DNA of 64,000 nt from Cupriavidus necator. Its GTDB lineage: Bacteria > Pseudomonadota > Gammaproteobacteria > Burkholderiales > Burkholderiaceae. The notes under the pieces were generated by a model that saw nothing but the letters and a program-made list of their open reading frames with translations, was not told the DNA's origin and ran no database searches. The stretch covers positions 62,001 through 126,000 of the forward strand of contig NZ_SROX01000013.1 in assembly GCF_013141915.1 (NCBI RefSeq), given 5' to 3'. Shown here in pieces: positions 51,855 to 61,272 of this stretch (the stretch's first letter is position 1; every line of letters starts with the position of its first letter). The position numbers and the translations under genes are program-made.

Positions 51855-52471
51855 GATTTCAAAACAGGCAACAATGTCTTCAGCCCGTCAACGATGAATT
51901 CCACGGCCAGCGCCGACAGGATCAAACCCATCAACCGCGTGCCGATATTGATGCCGGTGCGCCCGATCACCCGGGCGATCGGGTCCGCCGCGCGGAATAC
52001 CAGGTACACCATCGCGCCCAGCAACGCACCAATGCCGACCAGGATCAGCAGCTGGTACCAGTGCTGGGTCTTGCCGGCATAAACGATCACCGTGCTGATC
52101 GAGCCGGGGCCGGTCAGCAGCGGCAGCGCCAGCGGCACCACCGCGATGCTCGAGCGTGCCTCGGCCTCGTCCTCTTCCTCTGGCGTGGCCTTGGTGCGGC
52201 TGGTCTGCGCATTCAGCATGTTCATGGCCATCATGATCATGATGAGCCCGCCGCCCACCTGCAGCGATGCCACCGAGATATTGAAGAACTCGATGATCTG
52301 CTGCCCCAGCAACGCCGACACCGCCACCACGATTGCCACCGAGACTGACGCGATCTTGATGGTATGCCGCTTTTCCGCCTCGGTCTGCTGCGTGGTCAGG
52401 CTGATGAAGAACGGGATCGCCCCCGGGTTGATCAGCGCCAGCAGCGAAATAAACGACTTGAGCGTATCCAT
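51851..52471 (-). CDS. MarC/SNARE-associated-like integral membrane protein
   Basis: A 206-residue protein of the MarC family (UPF0056) with six hydrophobic segments. FISLLALINPGAIPFFISL and VVPLALPLLTGPGSISTVIVY with the family's N-P and PLLTGPG motifs. The family was once linked to multidrug resistance but its transport substrate is unknown. It sits between hisB and hisH and overlaps hisH by four bases, so it must be co-translated with histidine genes. Confidence 0.93.
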   Translation of the reverse strand: MDTLKSFISLLALINPGAIPFFISLTTQQTEAEKRHTIKIASVSVAIVVAVSALLGQQIIEFFNISVASLQVGGGLIMIMMAMNMLNAQTSRTKATPEEEDEAEARSSIAVVPLALPLLTGPGSISTVIVYAGKTQHWYQLLILVGIGALLGAMVYLVFRAADPIARVIGRTGINIGTRLMGLILSALAVEFIVDGLKTLLPVLKS

Positions 52472-52563
52472 TGGTTGCGGTTCGCCAGCGTCGCTGGCCG
52501 GGTTCGTGCCGGGAAGGTCAGCGGGCGCCGCAACCAGCCGGCACGCCTACGGTTTCAGGAAGC

Positions 52564-53151
52564 TCAGAGGGTACCCTTGGTCGACGGGATCGTGTTGGCC
52601 GCGCGCGGGTCCAGTTCCACCGCCATGCGCAAGGCCCGGCCAAAGGCCTTGAATACCGTTTCGCACTGGTGATGGGCATTGATGCCGCGCAGGTTGTCGA
52701 TATGCAGGGTCACGCCCGCATGATTGACGAAGCCGCGGAAGAACTCGATGGTCAGGTCCACGTCGAAACTGCCAACGCGCGCGCGCGTGAACGGCACGTG
52801 GAACTCCAGGCCGGGGCGGCCGGAGAAATCGATCACCACGCGCGACAGGCATTCGTCCAGCGGCACGTAGCTGTGGCCGTAGCGGGTGATGCCCTTCTTG
52901 TCGCCGATGGCCCTGGCGACCGCCTGGCCGAGCGTGATGCCGACGTCTTCCACCGTATGGTGGTCGTCGATATGCGTGTCGCCGGTGGCTTCGACTTCCA
53001 GGTCGAACATGCCATGCCGGGCGATCTGGTCCAGCATGTGGTCAAGGAACGGTACGCCGGACGCCAGCTTCTGGCGGCCGCTGCCGTCGAGATTCAGGGA
53101 AACGCGGATTTGCGTTTCCGAAGTATTGCGGGTGACCTCTGCAACACGCAT
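52564..53151 (-). CDS. hisB: Imidazoleglycerol-phosphate dehydratase HisB (monofunctional)
   Basis: A 195-residue Mn-dependent dehydratase; step 6. Metal motifs HDHH-type: [15 protein letters not shown] and the later [22 protein letters not shown]. No N-terminal histidinol phosphatase domain, so HisN must be elsewhere. ATG 53149-53151, four bases after the hisC stop; the frame to 53187 would overlap hisC. Confidence 0.96.
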
Positions 53152-53155
53152 GGTG

Positions 53156-54256
53156 TTAATCCTGCAGCGACGCTGCGAATGCCTCAAGGAACTGCGCGTT
53201 TTCTTCGGGCGTGCTGACCGTGACGCGCAGACAATTGGCCAGCAACGGGTGCATTTTACTCACGTTCTTGATCAATACCTTGCGGGCCAGCAGCCGGTCG
53301 AAGGCCTGTGCGGCATCCGGCACGCGCGCCAGCACGAAGTTGGCGGCGCTGGGGAACACCGTGACGCCGGGCTGCGCGGCCATGCCGTCGGCCACGCGGG
53401 CGCGCTCGGCGCGCAGTTGCGCGGCCTGTTCGTCCAGTACGGACACGTGTTCGAGCGCGAACAGCGCGGCCGCCTCGGTCAGCACGTTGACGTTGTAGGG
53501 CGGGCGCACCTTGTCCAGCTGCGCCAGCCATTCGGGCGCGCCGGCCAGGTAGCCCAGGCGGATGCCGGCCAGGCCCAGCTTCGATACGGTGCGCATCACC
53601 AGCAGGTTGCCGAACTCCACCAGGCGCGGCATCCAGCTGTGCTGGGCGAACGGCTGGTAGGCCTCGTCGACCACCACCAGGCTGTTGCAGGCCTCGCCCT
53701 GGGCGGCGCGGACGATGGCCTCCATGTCGTCGGCATCGAACAGGTTGCCGGTGGGGTTGTTCGGGTAGGCCAGGTAGATGATGGCAGGCTGGTGCTCGGC
53801 CATCGCCGCCAGCATGGCGGCGCGGTCAAGCGTGAAGTCCGCACGCAGCGGCACGCCGACGAATTGCAGGCCGGCGAACTGTGCCGACATCGCATACATG
53901 ACAAAGCCCGGCACCGGTGCCATCACCTTCGCGCCCGGCTTGGCCGCGGCCAGCGCCAGCATGCTGATGATCTCGTCCGAGCCGTTGCCGAGCAGCACGT
54001 CCATGCCGGCCGGCACCTGCATCACCGTCTTCAGCTTCGCGCGCAGCGCTTCGCTGCTGGGCACCGGATAGCGGTTCAGTGCGACCTCACCGAGCCGCGC
54101 GGCCAGTTGCTCGCGCAGTTCGGCCGGCAGGCGGTAGGGATTCTCCATCGCGTCGAGCTTGACCAGACCGTGCGAATCCGGCACGTGGTAAGCGCCCATG
54201 GCGCGCACGTCGTCACGGATGATGCGTTCGATCAGGGAGGGCTCTACGGCTGACAT
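53156..54256 (-). CDS. hisC: Histidinol-phosphate aminotransferase HisC
   Basis: A 366-residue fold-type I PLP enzyme; step 7. [10 protein letters not shown] at the N-terminus, [21 protein letters not shown] (PLP Asp/Tyr) and the Schiff-base Lys in [19 protein letters not shown] 54254-54256 gives the family length; a longer frame to 54343 overlaps hisD. Between hisD and hisB. Confidence 0.96.
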
Positions 54257-54284
54257 GGAAGCTCCAGGGTGGGTGGGGTCAGGG

Positions 54285-55622
54285 TTAGCTACGCTTGAAA
54301 CGGTATTCCGCGCTGCGGGCGTGGGCCTGCAGCCCTTCGCCATAGGCCAGCTCGGCGGCGATCTGCCCGAGCATCTGCGCCCCGCCCTCGCTCACTTCGA
54401 TCAGGCTCGAGCGCTTCTGGAAGTCATAGACGCCCAGCGGCGACGAGAAGCGCGCGGTGCGCGAGGTCGGCAGCACGTGGTTCGGGCCGGCGCAGTAGTC
54501 GCCCAGCGACTCGCTGGTATAGCGGCCCAGGAAGATGGCGCCGGCGTGGCGAATCTTCTCGCTCCACTGGCGCGGGTTCTCGGCGGAGATCTCGAGGTGC
54601 TCGGGCGCGATCGCGTTGGCGATCTCGCAGGCCTCTTCCATGTCGCGCACCTTGATCAGCGCGCCACGGCCGGAGATCGACGCAGCGATCACGTCGCGGC
54701 GCGGCATGGTGCCAAGCTGGCGCTGGATGCTGGCTTCGACGCGGGCGATATAGTCCGCATCGGGGCACAGCAGGATCGACTGCGCCAGTTCGTCATGCTC
54801 GGCCTGCGAGAACAGGTCCATCGCCACCCAGTCGGGGTCGGTGGTGCCATCGCAGATCACCAGGATCTCGGACGGGCCGGCGATCATGTCGATGCCGACG
54901 GTGCCGAACACGCGCCGCTTGGCCGCGGCGACGTAGGCATTGCCAGGGCCGACAATCTTGTCGACCTGCGGCAGCGTCGCGGTGCCATAGGCCAGCGCAC
55001 CAACCGCCTGGGCGCCGCCGATGGTAAACACGCGATCGACGCCGGCGATCTGCGCCGCAGCCAGCACCAGTTCATTGCGCACGCCGCCCGGCGTGGGCAC
55101 GACCATGATGATTTCCTTCACGCCGGCCACGCGCGCCGGAATCGCATTCATCAGCACCGACGACGGGTAGGCGGCCTTGCCGCCCGGCACGTAGATGCCG
55201 ACGCGGTCCAGCGGCGTCACCTTCTGGCCCAGCATGGTGCCGTCGGCCTCGGTGTATTCCCAGCTGTGGCTGCCGCATTCGATCTTCTGCTTCTCGTGGT
55301 AGGCACGCACGCGCGCGGCGGCGGCCTCAAGCGCGGCGCGGCGCTTGGGCTCGAGGTCTTCGAGCGCGGCTTCCAGCTGCTGCTGCGCGACCTCGAGTGC
55401 GCCCATCGACGCCGCTTCCACGCGGTCGAAGCGCCGGGTGTATTCCAGCACCGCGGCATCGCCGCGCGACTTCACGTCGGCCAGGATCTGCGCGGCGGCG
55501 CGATCGATGGCCTCGTCCTCGCCAGCCTCGAAGGCCAGCACCTGGCGCAGCGCCTCGGCAAAGCCCGGCGCGCTGGAATCGAGCCGGCGGACCGGCAGGT
55601 TTTCCATTTCGGTTGGGTTCAT
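54285..55622 (-). CDS. hisD: Histidinol dehydrogenase HisD
   Basis: A 445-residue Zn/NAD enzyme for the last two steps to histidine. YVPGGKAAYPSSVLMNAIPA, GNAYVAAAKR and the zinc-ligand regions LFSQAEHDELAQSIL and EHLEISAENP; NHVLPTSRTARFSSPLGVYDF near the C-terminus. Length and motifs are complete. Follows hisG by 30 bases. Confidence 0.97.
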   Translation of the reverse strand: MNPTEMENLPVRRLDSSAPGFAEALRQVLAFEAGEDEAIDRAAAQILADVKSRGDAAVLEYTRRFDRVEAASMGALEVAQQQLEAALEDLEPKRRAALEAAAARVRAYHEKQKIECGSHSWEYTEADGTMLGQKVTPLDRVGIYVPGGKAAYPSSVLMNAIPARVAGVKEIIMVVPTPGGVRNELVLAAAQIAGVDRVFTIGGAQAVGALAYGTATLPQVDKIVGPGNAYVAAAKRRVFGTVGIDMIAGPSEILVICDGTTDPDWVAMDLFSQAEHDELAQSILLCPDADYIARVEASIQRQLGTMPRRDVIAASISGRGALIKVRDMEEACEIANAIAPEHLEISAENPRQWSEKIRHAGAIFLGRYTSESLGDYCAGPNHVLPTSRTARFSSPLGVYDFQKRSSLIEVSEGGAQMLGQIAAELAYGEGLQAHARSAEYRFKRS

Positions 55623-55652
55623 GACTTCTTTCCTTCTCGGGCGGCCACGGCC

Positions 55653-56327
55653 TCAGGCCAGTGCCGCCGAAGCGCGTTCAAAGGCGTCGAGGATCGGTGC
55701 CAGCCGCTCGCGCTTGAGTTTGAGCGCGGCCTGGTTCACCACCAGCCGCGACGAGATCTGCACGATTTCTTCCACTTCGACCAGGTTGTTGGCGCGCAGC
55801 GTGCTGCCGGTGCTGACCAGGTCGACGATGGCGTCGGACAGGCCCACCAGCGGGCCCAGCTCCATCGAACCGTACAGCTTGATCAGGTCGACGTGAACGC
55901 CCTTTTTCGCAAAATGCTCGCGCGCGGTCTGCACGTACTTGGTGGCCACGGCCAGGCGCGCGCCCTGGCGCACCGCGTTGACGTAGTCAAACCCGGCCGG
56001 CACCGCCACCGACATGCGGCAGCGCGCGATGTTCAGGTCGATCGGCGCATACAGCCCGGCCATGCCGTTTTCCATCAGCACGTCCTTGCCGGCCACGCCG
56101 AAGTCGGCCGCGCCGTACTGCACATAGGTCGGCACGTCCGAGGCGCGCACGATCACCACGCGCACCGCCGGATCGGAAGTGGGCAGGATCAGCTTGCGCG
56201 AGGTCTCGGGATCCTCGGTGACGCGGATGCCGGCGGCTTCCAGCAGCGGCAGCGTCTCGGTGAAGATGCGGCCCTTGGACAGCGCCAGCGTCAGCTGGTC
56301 GGGCGATGCGTTGAAAGTGGGGCTCAT
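55653..56327 (-). CDS. hisG: ATP phosphoribosyltransferase HisG (short form)
   Basis: A 224-residue catalytic HisG that starts the pathway, joining ATP and PRPP. LTLALSKGRIFTETLPLLEAAG, VADFGVAGKDVLMENG-like segment and the PRPP loop region DLVSTGSTLRANNLVEV. It lacks the C-terminal regulatory domain of the long form, so it should need a HisZ subunit, which is not in this window. First his gene after murA (nine-base gap). Confidence 0.96.
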   Translation of the reverse strand: MSPTFNASPDQLTLALSKGRIFTETLPLLEAAGIRVTEDPETSRKLILPTSDPAVRVVIVRASDVPTYVQYGAADFGVAGKDVLMENGMAGLYAPIDLNIARCRMSVAVPAGFDYVNAVRQGARLAVATKYVQTAREHFAKKGVHVDLIKLYGSMELGPLVGLSDAIVDLVSTGSTLRANNLVEVEEIVQISSRLVVNQAALKLKRERLAPILDAFERASAALA

Positions 56328-56336
56328 CGGACTTCC

Positions 56337-57587
56337 TCAGGCAATGCGGCGGATCTTCGCGCCCACTGCCGACAGCTTGTCTTCCATGCGGTCGTAGCCG
56401 CGGTCCAGGTGGTAGATGCGGTCGATCACGGTCTCGCCATCGGCCACCAGGCCGGCGATCACCAGGCTGGCCGAGGCGCGCAGGTCGGTCGCCATCACGT
56501 TGGCGCCCGACAGGCGCGGCACACCGTTGACCACCGCGGTGTTGCCTTCGACGGTGATGTCGGCACCCAGGCGGTTCAGTTCCTGGACGTGCATGAAGCG
56601 GTTTTCGAAGATGGTCTCGGTTACGCGCGCGGTGCCTTCGGCGACGGCGTTCAGGGCCATGAACTGGGCCTGCATGTCGGTCGGGAAGGCCGGGTATTCC
56701 GAGGTGCGGAAGCTTACCGCGCGGGCGCGGTGCGGCATCGCCAGGCGGATCCAGTCGGCCCCGGTTTCGATGCTGGCGCCGGCTTCGCGCAGCTTGTCCA
56801 GCACGGTGTCGAGGATCTCGGGCTGCACGCCGCGCAGTACCAGGTCGCCGAGCGTCGCGGCCGCCGCGCACAGGAAGGTGCCGGCCTCGATGCGGTCGGC
56901 GATGACACTGTGGCTGGCGCCGTGCAGGCGCTCGACGCCGTGCACCACCAAGCGGTCGGTGCCGATGCCGTCGATCTTCGCGCCCATCTTGACCAGCAGC
57001 TGGGCCAGGTCGGTCACCTCGGGTTCGCGCGCGGCATTTTCCAGCACGGTCTCGCCTTCGGCCAGCGTGGCGGCCATCAGCAGGTTCTCGGTGCCGGTCA
57101 CGGTGATCATGTCGGTGACCACGCGCGCGCCCTTCAGGCGTTTGGCGCGGGCGTGGATAAAGCCATGTTCGATGGTGATTTCGGCGCCCATCGCCTGCAG
57201 GCCCTTGATGTGCTGGTCGACCGGGCGCGCGCCGATGCCGCAGCCGCCGGGCAGCGACACGCGGGCCTCGCCGAAGCGCGCCACCAGCGGACCGAGCACC
57301 AGGATCGACGCGCGCATGGTCTTGACCAGCTCGTACGGGGCCTCGAGCAGATTGACGTCGGCGCCGTTCAGCGTCACCTGCGTGCCATCCAGCTCGGCCT
57401 GCATGCCCATCTGGCGCAGCAGCTTGAGCGTGGTGCGCACGTCCTGCAGGTTCGGCACGTTATCCAGCGCGACGGTATCGGCCGTCAGCAGGCCCGCGCA
57501 CAGGATCGGCAAGGCAGCATTCTTGGCGCCCGATACGCGGATTTCACCCTTGAGCGGGCCGTTGCCGTGGATCTGGAATTTGTCCAT
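56337..57587 (-). CDS. murA: UDP-N-acetylglucosamine 1-carboxyvinyltransferase MurA
   Basis: A 416-residue EPSP-synthase-fold enzyme; first committed step of peptidoglycan synthesis. K22/N23 in SGAKNAALP, and the fosfomycin-target Cys in LPGGCGIGARPVD near residue 117 is present, so drug sensitivity is expected. GYDRMEDKLSAVGAKIRRI ends the protein. Located between the BolA-like gene (80-base gap) and hisG, a common arrangement in this order. Confidence 0.97.
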   Translation of the reverse strand: MDKFQIHGNGPLKGEIRVSGAKNAALPILCAGLLTADTVALDNVPNLQDVRTTLKLLRQMGMQAELDGTQVTLNGADVNLLEAPYELVKTMRASILVLGPLVARFGEARVSLPGGCGIGARPVDQHIKGLQAMGAEITIEHGFIHARAKRLKGARVVTDMITVTGTENLLMAATLAEGETVLENAAREPEVTDLAQLLVKMGAKIDGIGTDRLVVHGVERLHGASHSVIADRIEAGTFLCAAAATLGDLVLRGVQPEILDTVLDKLREAGASIETGADWIRLAMPHRARAVSFRTSEYPAFPTDMQAQFMALNAVAEGTARVTETIFENRFMHVQELNRLGADITVEGNTAVVNGVPRLSGANVMATDLRASASLVIAGLVADGETVIDRIYHLDRGYDRMEDKLSAVGAKIRRIA

Positions 57588-57667
57588 GTTCTGTCGTCTG
57601 TGCCGGGCACACGCCCGGCGTCATTGTTCTGGAGCCGCGCAAGGCGCGGCGCATTATTCCGGGCAGC

Positions 57668-57916
57668 TTACTTGCCTTCGCCAGCCTGCCACTCGGCAGG
57701 GGTCAGCGTCTTCATCGACAGCGCATGAATCTCGGCACGCATGCGGTCGCCCAGCGCCGCGTAGACACGCTGGTGGCGCTGGATCAGGCGCTTGCCTTCA
57801 AATTCGTTGCTGACGATGGTGGCAAAGAAGTGCTGGCCATCGCCCTCGACTTGCAGATGTTCGCAGGGCAGTCCTTGGGCAATGTAGTCCCTGACTTGTT
57901 CCGGTGTAGGCAGCAT
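57668..57916 (-). CDS. BolA-family protein, IbaG-like
   Basis: An 82-residue class-II KH-fold protein. EQVRDYIAQGLPCEHLQVEGDGQHFFATIV and LIQRHQRVYAALGDRMRAEIHALSMKTLTP match the short IbaG/YrbA type of BolA protein that lies beside murA and mla genes in many proteobacteria. Family members partner with monothiol glutaredoxins in iron-sulfur handling; that is not shown here. Confidence 0.93.
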   Translation of the reverse strand: MLPTPEQVRDYIAQGLPCEHLQVEGDGQHFFATIVSNEFEGKRLIQRHQRVYAALGDRMRAEIHALSMKTLTPAEWQAGEGK

Positions 57917-57958
57917 GGGTTCTCTTCAGGCTTTCACTTCATGTTGGGGCGCTGCGGC

Positions 57959-58780
57959 TCAGTGGCGCAGCTTGTATCCGGACTTCAGCAGGCGCAGCGC
58001 CAGCGCGGCCAGCACCACGAACGCCGATCCGACCACCGCCAGGCTGAACAGCGGCGACACGTCGGAGACGCCAAAGAAGCCATAGCGGAAGCCGTCGATC
58101 ATGTAGAAGAACGGATTGGCATGGGACACCGCCTGCCAGAAGGCCGGCAGCGAATGGATCGAATAGAACACGCCGGACAGGAAGGTCGCCGGCATGATCA
58201 GGAAGTTCTGGAACGCGGCCAGCTGGTCGAACTTCTCGGCCCAGATGCCGGCGATCAGGCCCAGCGTGCCGAGGATGCCCGCGCCCAGCAGCGCAAACAC
58301 CACGATCCAGCCGACGTTGGCAAAGTGCAAGTTGGCGAACCACGCCGTCACCAGCAGCACGCCCAGGCCGACGGTCAGCCCGCGGATCACCGAGGCCACC
58401 ACGTAGGCGCCGAACATCTCCCAGTGCGACAGCGGTGGCAGCAGCACGAATACCAGGTTGCCGGTGATCTTGGACTGGATCAGCGACGACGAGCTGTTGG
58501 CGAACGCATTCTGCAGCACGCTCATCATCACCAGGCCGGGCACCAGGAAGGCGGTGTAGCTGATCTGGTCATAGACCTTGACCCGGTCTTCCAGCACATG
58601 GCCGAAGATCAGCAGGTACAGCACCGCGGTCAGCACCGGCGCGGCGACGGTCTGGAAGCTCACCTTCCAGAAGCGCAGCACTTCCTTGTAAAGCAGCGTG
58701 CGGAAGCCGACCAGGCTGCCGACGGCCATCGGGCCGAGGCGGGCGTCTTCCAGGATTTCGATCTCGCCAGGCTGCTTCAT
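57959..58780 (-). CDS. ABC-2 type transporter permease (YadH-like)
   Basis: A 273-residue permease with six hydrophobic segments (for example APVLTAVLYLLIFGHVLED; SYTAFLVPGLVMMSVLQNAFAN; FLIMPATFLSGVFYSIHSLP). It forms an exporter with the ATPase encoded just upstream, whose stop overlaps its start (58777-58780). YadGH-like systems are conserved in this locus; substrate unknown. Confidence 0.93.
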   Translation of the reverse strand: MKQPGEIEILEDARLGPMAVGSLVGFRTLLYKEVLRFWKVSFQTVAAPVLTAVLYLLIFGHVLEDRVKVYDQISYTAFLVPGLVMMSVLQNAFANSSSSLIQSKITGNLVFVLLPPLSHWEMFGAYVVASVIRGLTVGLGVLLVTAWFANLHFANVGWIVVFALLGAGILGTLGLIAGIWAEKFDQLAAFQNFLIMPATFLSGVFYSIHSLPAFWQAVSHANPFFYMIDGFRYGFFGVSDVSPLFSLAVVGSAFVVLAALALRLLKSGYKLRH

Positions 58781-59727
58781 GCCGCAGCCTCCATCGCCGG
58801 ATCGGGCAGCGCGCCGGGCATATGGCCTTCGCGGCGCATGATCTGCACGAATACGTCTTCGAGGTCGGCCTTGTTGATTTCCATGTCTTCGATGTCACAG
58901 CCCGCTTCGCGGCAGGCGGCCAGGATCGGCTCCACCGCCTGGTAGCCCGACAGCCGCAGCCGCACCGCGCGTTCGCCGGGATTGGCCGGCATGCGCAGCG
59001 GCTCCAGCGCGGGCGGCAAGGCGCCGCGCGCAAAAGTCAGCACCAGCTGCAGCCCGGCAAACTGGGTCAGCAGGTTGCTGGTGCGGTCCAGCGCCACCAC
59101 TTCGCCGAACTTGAGCATGGCGATGCGGTCGCACAGGGCCTCGGCCTCTTCCAGGTAATGCGTGGTCAGGATGATGGTGTGCCCTTCGCGGTTCAGGCGC
59201 GAGATGAACTTCCACAGCGTTTGCCGCAATTCCACGTCCACGCCGGCGGTGGGCTCGTCGAGCACGATCACCGGCGGGCGGTGCACCAGGGCCTGCGCCA
59301 CCAGCACGCGCCGCTTCATGCCGCCCGAAAGCTGGCGCATATTGGCGTCGGCTTTCCCGGTCAGGTCCAGGTTGGCCATGATTTCGTCGATCCAGTCGTC
59401 GTTGCGGGTCAGGCCGAAATAGCCGGACTGCAGCCGCAGCGTCTCGCGCACCGTGAAGAACGGATCGAACACCAGCTCCTGCGGCACCACGCCCAGCATA
59501 CGCCGCGCCATCCGGTAATCGGAGACGACATCGTGCCCCAGCACACTGACGCGGCCGGAATCGGCCCGGTTCAGGCCGGCGAGAATCGAGATCAGCGTGG
59601 TCTTGCCGGCGCCGTTGGGCCCGAGCAGGCCGAAGAATTCGCCGCGTTCGACGGTGAAGCTGACGCCCTTGAGCGCCTGCAGGTTGCGGTAGCGCTTGCG
59701 AACGTCGTGGATTTCAATGGCTTTCAT
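58777..59727 (-). CDS. ABC transporter ATP-binding protein (YadG-like)
   Basis: A 316-residue ATPase: Walker A GLLGPNGAGKTT near residue 42, signature LSGGMKRR, Walker B VIVLDEPTAGVD, and H-loop LTTHYLEEAEALC. The C-terminal roughly 80 residues are the extra domain seen in YadG-type ATPases. ATG 59725-59727; the longer frame to 59832 is not supported. Pairs with the YadH-like permease. Confidence 0.94.
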   Translation of the reverse strand: MKAIEIHDVRKRYRNLQALKGVSFTVERGEFFGLLGPNGAGKTTLISILAGLNRADSGRVSVLGHDVVSDYRMARRMLGVVPQELVFDPFFTVRETLRLQSGYFGLTRNDDWIDEIMANLDLTGKADANMRQLSGGMKRRVLVAQALVHRPPVIVLDEPTAGVDVELRQTLWKFISRLNREGHTIILTTHYLEEAEALCDRIAMLKFGEVVALDRTSNLLTQFAGLQLVLTFARGALPPALEPLRMPANPGERAVRLRLSGYQAVEPILAACREAGCDIEDMEINKADLEDVFVQIMRREGHMPGALPDPAMEAAA

Positions 59728-59988
59728 GGCCGATTGTTTGTGGCGGGTCCGGCTCTTTCGGGGCTGGCCGCCAGGAAATGGGGAGCAACTGCGTGCCCGG
59801 ATGTCCTGGTCCGGCATGGATTGGGCCGGCAACAGGCAGGGGGATGGGCGAACAACCCGGAATTATAGGGGATGCGGGGTTGGTCCCGCTTGATCCCCGC
59901 CGGATCCGTCCCGGGGGCTCGACGGCCGCACGAGACGGTCGCCGCGGCATCGCGTGGGGTCGCCAGGCTGGCGACCGGCGATGCCGGA

Positions 59989-60297
59989 TCAATGTCGGTG
60001 ATGGTGTCGCAGTGGGGTGGCGGCTGGCGCGGCTGCGCTCGCCAGGCCGAGCAGGCCGTCTACGCCGTACAGGCTGGCCAGTTGCGCCAGGGGCGCCGGC
60101 ACGCCGCGCAGCACCAGCGCCTGGCCGCGCGCCACGGCGGCCCGATGCCACGCCAGCAGCACGGCGACGGCAGATGAGTCCGCCTGCGCCAGGCCGGTGC
60201 AGTCCACTTCGACGTCGCCCTGGGCCACGCGCGCCAGCCCGTCGCGCAGCACGGCGGCGGCATTCTGGTTGGTCAGCGAGTTACCCGGCGAAAGCAT
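59989..60297 (-). CDS. mlaB: STAS-domain protein MlaB
   Basis: A 102-residue STAS-fold regulator of the Mla lipid transporter ATPase. LTNQNAAAVLRDGLARVAQGDVEVDC and LAQADSSAVAVLLAWHRAA carry the conserved helix with the Ser cap. Ends in RHHHRH. ATG 60295-60297; the frame to 60399 runs into a hairpin. It is separated from mlaC by a terminator-like stem at 60338-60371. Confidence 0.88.
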   Translation of the reverse strand: MLSPGNSLTNQNAAAVLRDGLARVAQGDVEVDCTGLAQADSSAVAVLLAWHRAAVARGQALVLRGVPAPLAQLASLYGVDGLLGLASAAAPAATPLRHHHRH

Positions 60298-60337
60298 GGC
60301 GTCAGTGGCCTGGATGCGGAAATGAAAACAAGAGACT

Positions 60338-60371
60338 AAAAACGAAGGCGCCCCGCCCGGGGGCGGGAGCC
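60338..60371 (-). terminator. Terminator-like hairpin between mlaC and mlaB
   Basis: On the reverse strand, GGCTCCCGCCC / GGGCGGGGCGCC stem with a short T-rich run (CGTTTTTA) after it, about 75 bases past the mlaC stop and 40 bases ahead of mlaB. It could make mlaB expression lower than that of the upstream mla genes or be read through. Confidence 0.5.
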
Positions 60372-60444
60372 TGTGTCGCGAACGGCCATTGTAGTGCACA
60401 TCGACGCGCCGTGCTGCATGGCAGCGACGCGCCGCCGGCGCAGG

Positions 60445-61074
60445 TCAGCTCTTGGCGTTGGCGAGCTGGCGGTTGCGATCCTGCAGCGTCTTGATCACGC
60501 CTTCGACACCCTGCTGGCCGACGATGGTGTTGAAGCTGCCCTTGTAGGCCTCGGTCAGCCACGCGCCCAGCACGTTGATGTCATAGACCTTCCAGCCCTG
60601 CGCGGTCTTTTCCAGGCGGTAGTCCATCTGGATCGGCTCGCCCTTGTTGATGACCTGCGTGCGGATGGTGGCATCGGTATCGTCGGCGGTGCCGCGGTAC
60701 GGACGGTATTGCACGGTCTGGTCGCGGATCTGCGCGATGGCGCCGGCGTAGGTGCGGATCAGCAGGGTCTTGAATTCCTCGGTGATCTGCTTCTGCTGCT
60801 CGGGCGTCGCCTTGGACCAGTTGCGACCCATGGCGATCTGCGTGGTTTTCTGGAAGTTGGCGTTCGGAATAATCTTCTGTTCGACCAGCGCAGTGATCTT
60901 GCCGATATTGCCGGCCTGCATGTCCTTGTCGGCCTTAACGGCCGACATCACGTCGTTGACCACGGCCTTGACCAGCCCGTCCGGGGAGGCCACGTCCTGA
61001 GCCGATACCTGGGCCTGCGCGGTCCCCGCGAAGGCAACCGCCGTCAGGAGGGGGAGCAACAGTCGCTTGAGCAT
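60445..61074 (-). CDS. mlaC: Periplasmic phospholipid-binding protein MlaC
   Basis: A 209-residue lipid shuttle (Ttg2D type) between the outer-membrane MlaA complex and the inner-membrane MlaFEDB. Signal peptide MLKRLLLPLLTAVAFAGTAQA; mature domain with NFQKTTQIAMGRNWSKATPEQQ and GWKVYDINVLGAWLTEAYKGSF. ATG 61072-61074; the frame to 61131 is non-family. It follows mlaA with a 198-base gap. Confidence 0.95.
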   Translation of the reverse strand: MLKRLLLPLLTAVAFAGTAQAQVSAQDVASPDGLVKAVVNDVMSAVKADKDMQAGNIGKITALVEQKIIPNANFQKTTQIAMGRNWSKATPEQQKQITEEFKTLLIRTYAGAIAQIRDQTVQYRPYRGTADDTDATIRTQVINKGEPIQMDYRLEKTAQGWKVYDINVLGAWLTEAYKGSFNTIVGQQGVEGVIKTLQDRNRQLANAKS

Positions 61075-61272
61075 GTGAGATCTCCTTCTTATCAAAGAGG
61101 TCCGGACCCGCACACCGGCCCCTCGATACATGTCGGAAGGGCACGGGTCCGTACAGATTGGAACATAGCGGCGTCGCGCGCGCTGCCATGAAAAGCGCGG
61201 CTTGCGCCACCTACAAACAATTTGTTTCAGCGGTCACAGCGCATTCACAGCGCCAGTGACGTGTTCATCGCC

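Noticed and set aside
54198..57728. Very long forward-strand open frame across hisD, hisG and murA (over 1,100 codons)
   Set aside because: It is antisense to well-identified genes; high third-position GC keeps opposite frames open. The translation is low-complexity His/Arg/Gly-rich without any family resemblance.
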